Assembly: GCA_965226785.1 (NCBI GenBank)
Contig: CBDDEC010000003.1
Location: forward strand, 1 to 64,000
Reading direction: 5' to 3'
From: CBDDEC01 sp965226785
Lineage (GTDB): Bacteria; Chloroflexota; Dehalococcoidia; UBA2979
DNA length: 64,000 nt
Position numbers and translations under genes: made by a program. Of this stretch, positions 62,680-64,000 are shown one piece after another; position 1 is the first letter of the stretch; every line of letters begins with the position of its first letter. A model generated the notes under the pieces. That model was given only the letters and a program-made list of their open reading frames with translations. It was not told the origin of the DNA and did not search any database.

Positions 62680-63290
62680 GACCACCTCCGACTTGCTGTT
62701 CAGCTTGGTCAGATGGTGGCCTCCGGCCACGCCGTTTGCAAGTGAGGCTCGGTAGAGAGATGCCCGGGCTAGCGTTGACCGGCAGAGGGGAGCGGGACGC
62801 GAACCCCTAAAGACCGGAATAAACAAGCACCGTCGGTGCCGCCGCGAAACCCCTGGGCGGCGGGCGGATCGGTCAGTCTGTTGTCGCAGTGTCGGCTCGC
62901 TCTCGCAGGCGCGGTGAACTCGAACTCGTATGTGTAGGCGTCTCGCCAACGCTCGCTGACGAGGGTGCCGCCGCAGACGCCGCTCAACTTGCAGGATGAG
63001 GCCGGCCGCGACGCTGCGGTCCATCGTCGTGTCGAAGGTGATGAAGCCACGGAGGGGGACCGTAGGCGAGCCGGGATTGCCACCTCCGGCTCAAAGTCGC
63101 GCACGGCGGGCACGAACACCGTCTTCCCGTCGGCCGTGCTGAAGTATGAACGCGTGGGCGCGACGGCTCGTGCCCCGGTAGTCGTTGACGCTCTCACGGC
63201 ACGGTGCGGAAGCCATCGATCGGCTCGACTTGTGGCGAGCAATCCCCGAGAATCGCGGCGCGGTTCAACGAGCGAAAGGAGTCGGACCTC
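62680..63290. other. Gap with possible decayed minus-strand gene
   Basis: No intact gene. On the minus strand about 62840-63180 several frames each hold a coding-like stretch: FSTADGKTVFVPAVRDFEPE, then GFITFDTTMDRSVAAGLILQ, then SERWRDAYTYEFEFTAPARA. This looks like one protein broken by two frameshifts, unidentified. The divergent promoters of 62679 and 63291 must also be here. Nothing else recognised. Confidence 0.35.
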
Positions 63291-64000
63291 ATGACGTATA
63301 CGGTCCTCGCCAGCAACCCCGACACCAACGAGATCGGGATCGCTTCGACCACGATGACGATCAACTTCTCGAGAACGTTCCCCGTGCACCGCCATCTCGT
63401 GCCGGAGCTGAGCGACCAGGGAATCATCGTCGCGCCGATGGCGACGATCCACCCCCAGAACGGTCACAAGCTCTGCGACCTGCGAGACGCCGGCGTCAGC
63501 TGGGACGACATGGAGGGCGAGCTCGAGAAGCAGGACGAGAACTGGACCTGGCGCCAGATCGGAGCGGTTACAACAACCGGCGAGACCTGGGTGCGCACTG
63601 GCTCAGACGCCTGGAACCACGCGAGCCACATCGTCGACGACGGCTCGATCGCGATGGGCAACGCCATGGTCGGGCCGGAGCCCGTCAAGCAGATGGCCAA
63701 GGCGCTCAAAGAGAACAAAGGCGAGTCGATGGACGAACGGCTCCTGCGCGCGCTCGAGGCGGGCAAGGCCGCAGGCGGCCAGGGTCAGCCTGACCGATCC
63801 GTCCCTGAGTCGTGGGCGATGATCCAGGTCTTCAACGGCAAGCAGCCCTGGCCGGCGGTCGACGTGCGCGTCGACTTCGACGTCGATCCGGTGCCGAAGC
63901 TGCGCCGCCTCGTCAAACAGCTGAAGAAGATGGACCACGTGCTCTACACGATGTCGTACGACCCCTCCAAGACGTTGGACGTCTACCGCGTGGTCTTCGA
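63291..64000 (+). CDS. DUF1028 family protein (Ntn-hydrolase fold), 3' end outside the window
   Basis: At least 236 residues, continuing past the window end. It starts MTYTVLASNPDTNEIGIAST, with AAAGGAG 10 bases upstream, then GIIVAPMATIHPQNGHKLCD, GAVTTTGETWVRTGSDAWNH, GSIAMGNAMVGPEPVKQMAK and PESWAMIQVFNGKQPWPAVD, then VDVRVDFDVDPVPKLRRL. The YTVLASNPDTxEIGIA start and the GNAMVGPE block match DUF1028, a putative Ntn-type hydrolase often near peptide or amide catabolism genes. Exact activity is not known. Confidence 0.85.
   Translation, partial: MTYTVLASNPDTNEIGIASTTMTINFSRTFPVHRHLVPELSDQGIIVAPMATIHPQNGHKLCDLRDAGVSWDDMEGELEKQDENWTWRQIGAVTTTGETWVRTGSDAWNHASHIVDDGSIAMGNAMVGPEPVKQMAKALKENKGESMDERLLRALEAGKAAGGQGQPDRSVPESWAMIQVFNGKQPWPAVDVRVDFDVDPVPKLRRLVKQLKKMDHVLYTMSYDPSKTLDVYRVVF

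Noticed and set aside
62775..62815. tRNA 3'-end-like sequence on the minus strand (GGGGTTCGCGTCCCGC, then CTCTGCC)
   Set aside because: The T-arm does not pair beyond three bases and no matching GGCAGAG 5' acceptor strand exists at the right distance, so no tRNA gene can be drawn.
62900..62970. Trypsin-like CGGTLVSERW motif on the minus strand
   Set aside because: The catalytic TAAHC that should follow is absent and the frame is short; the likeness is chance within a decayed region.

Overview
The window is GC-rich bacterial DNA carrying mostly catabolic genes mixed with many decayed genes and insertion sequences. No rRNA, tRNA or CRISPR array was seen. The gene set is an expanded family of class III (CaiB/BaiF) CoA-transferases, a luciferase-like flavin monooxygenase, class III aminotransferases, an amidohydrolase, a BKACE (DUF849) enzyme, paired acyl-CoA dehydrogenases and MaoC hydratases, a glycine-rich RRM protein and hydrolase-cyclase relics. 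This is the style of Chloroflexota, for example SAR202 or Dehalococcoidia-like lineages. That assignment is inference from gene content, and a high-GC actinomycete is the main alternative.

Layout. 1-3.6 kb: MmgE/PrpD relics, a flavin monooxygenase, a cupin piece and RidA. 3.7-6.5 kb: a phage tail-like fragment, a broken IS6-type transposase and an intact IS110 element. 6.5-18.1 kb: two very similar aminotransferases, a FolP-like protein, an amidohydrolase, two CoA-transferases, a small biotin carrier and an amidase. 18.2-23.4 kb: a glutamine synthetase relic, a phage-like cassette of small genes with divergent HTH regulators, a complete IS3 element (20863-22151, 3-bp target duplication), an RRM protein and another HTH protein. 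23.7-34.7 kb: a graveyard of hydrolase-cyclase relics, three pieces of one integrase-type IS, CoA-transferase and RidA scraps, phage terminase remains and a 28-base G run, interspersed with intact SDR, BKACE and aldo/keto reductase genes. 34.7-44.7 kb: two double-length CoA-transferases, an enoyl-CoA hydratase and a peptide-type ABC transporter (binding protein on +, permeases on -). 45-50.8 kb: a CoA-transferase, an AMACR-like racemase, and an aminotransferase overlapping an APH-type kinase. 51.5-64 kb: an SDR, a two-gene CoA-transferase, and a minus-strand operon of two acyl-CoA dehydrogenases, a YHS protein, two MaoC-type subunits, an HMG-CoA-lyase-like enzyme and a PHP protein, then a DUF1028 protein running off the end.

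How the genes fit together. The intact set could take up an organic acid or peptide-like substrate, load it with CoA, racemise and dehydrogenate it, hydrate it, oxidise it with an SDR and cleave it with a lyase. This resembles side-chain or branched-acid beta-oxidation. The most notable pattern is that one two-part CoA-transferase architecture occurs three times, twice fused (34735-37188, 40358-42793) and once split (54156-56781). In all three the first half lacks the catalytic aspartate and the second half keeps it, which suggests an obligate pseudo-heterodimeric enzyme class.
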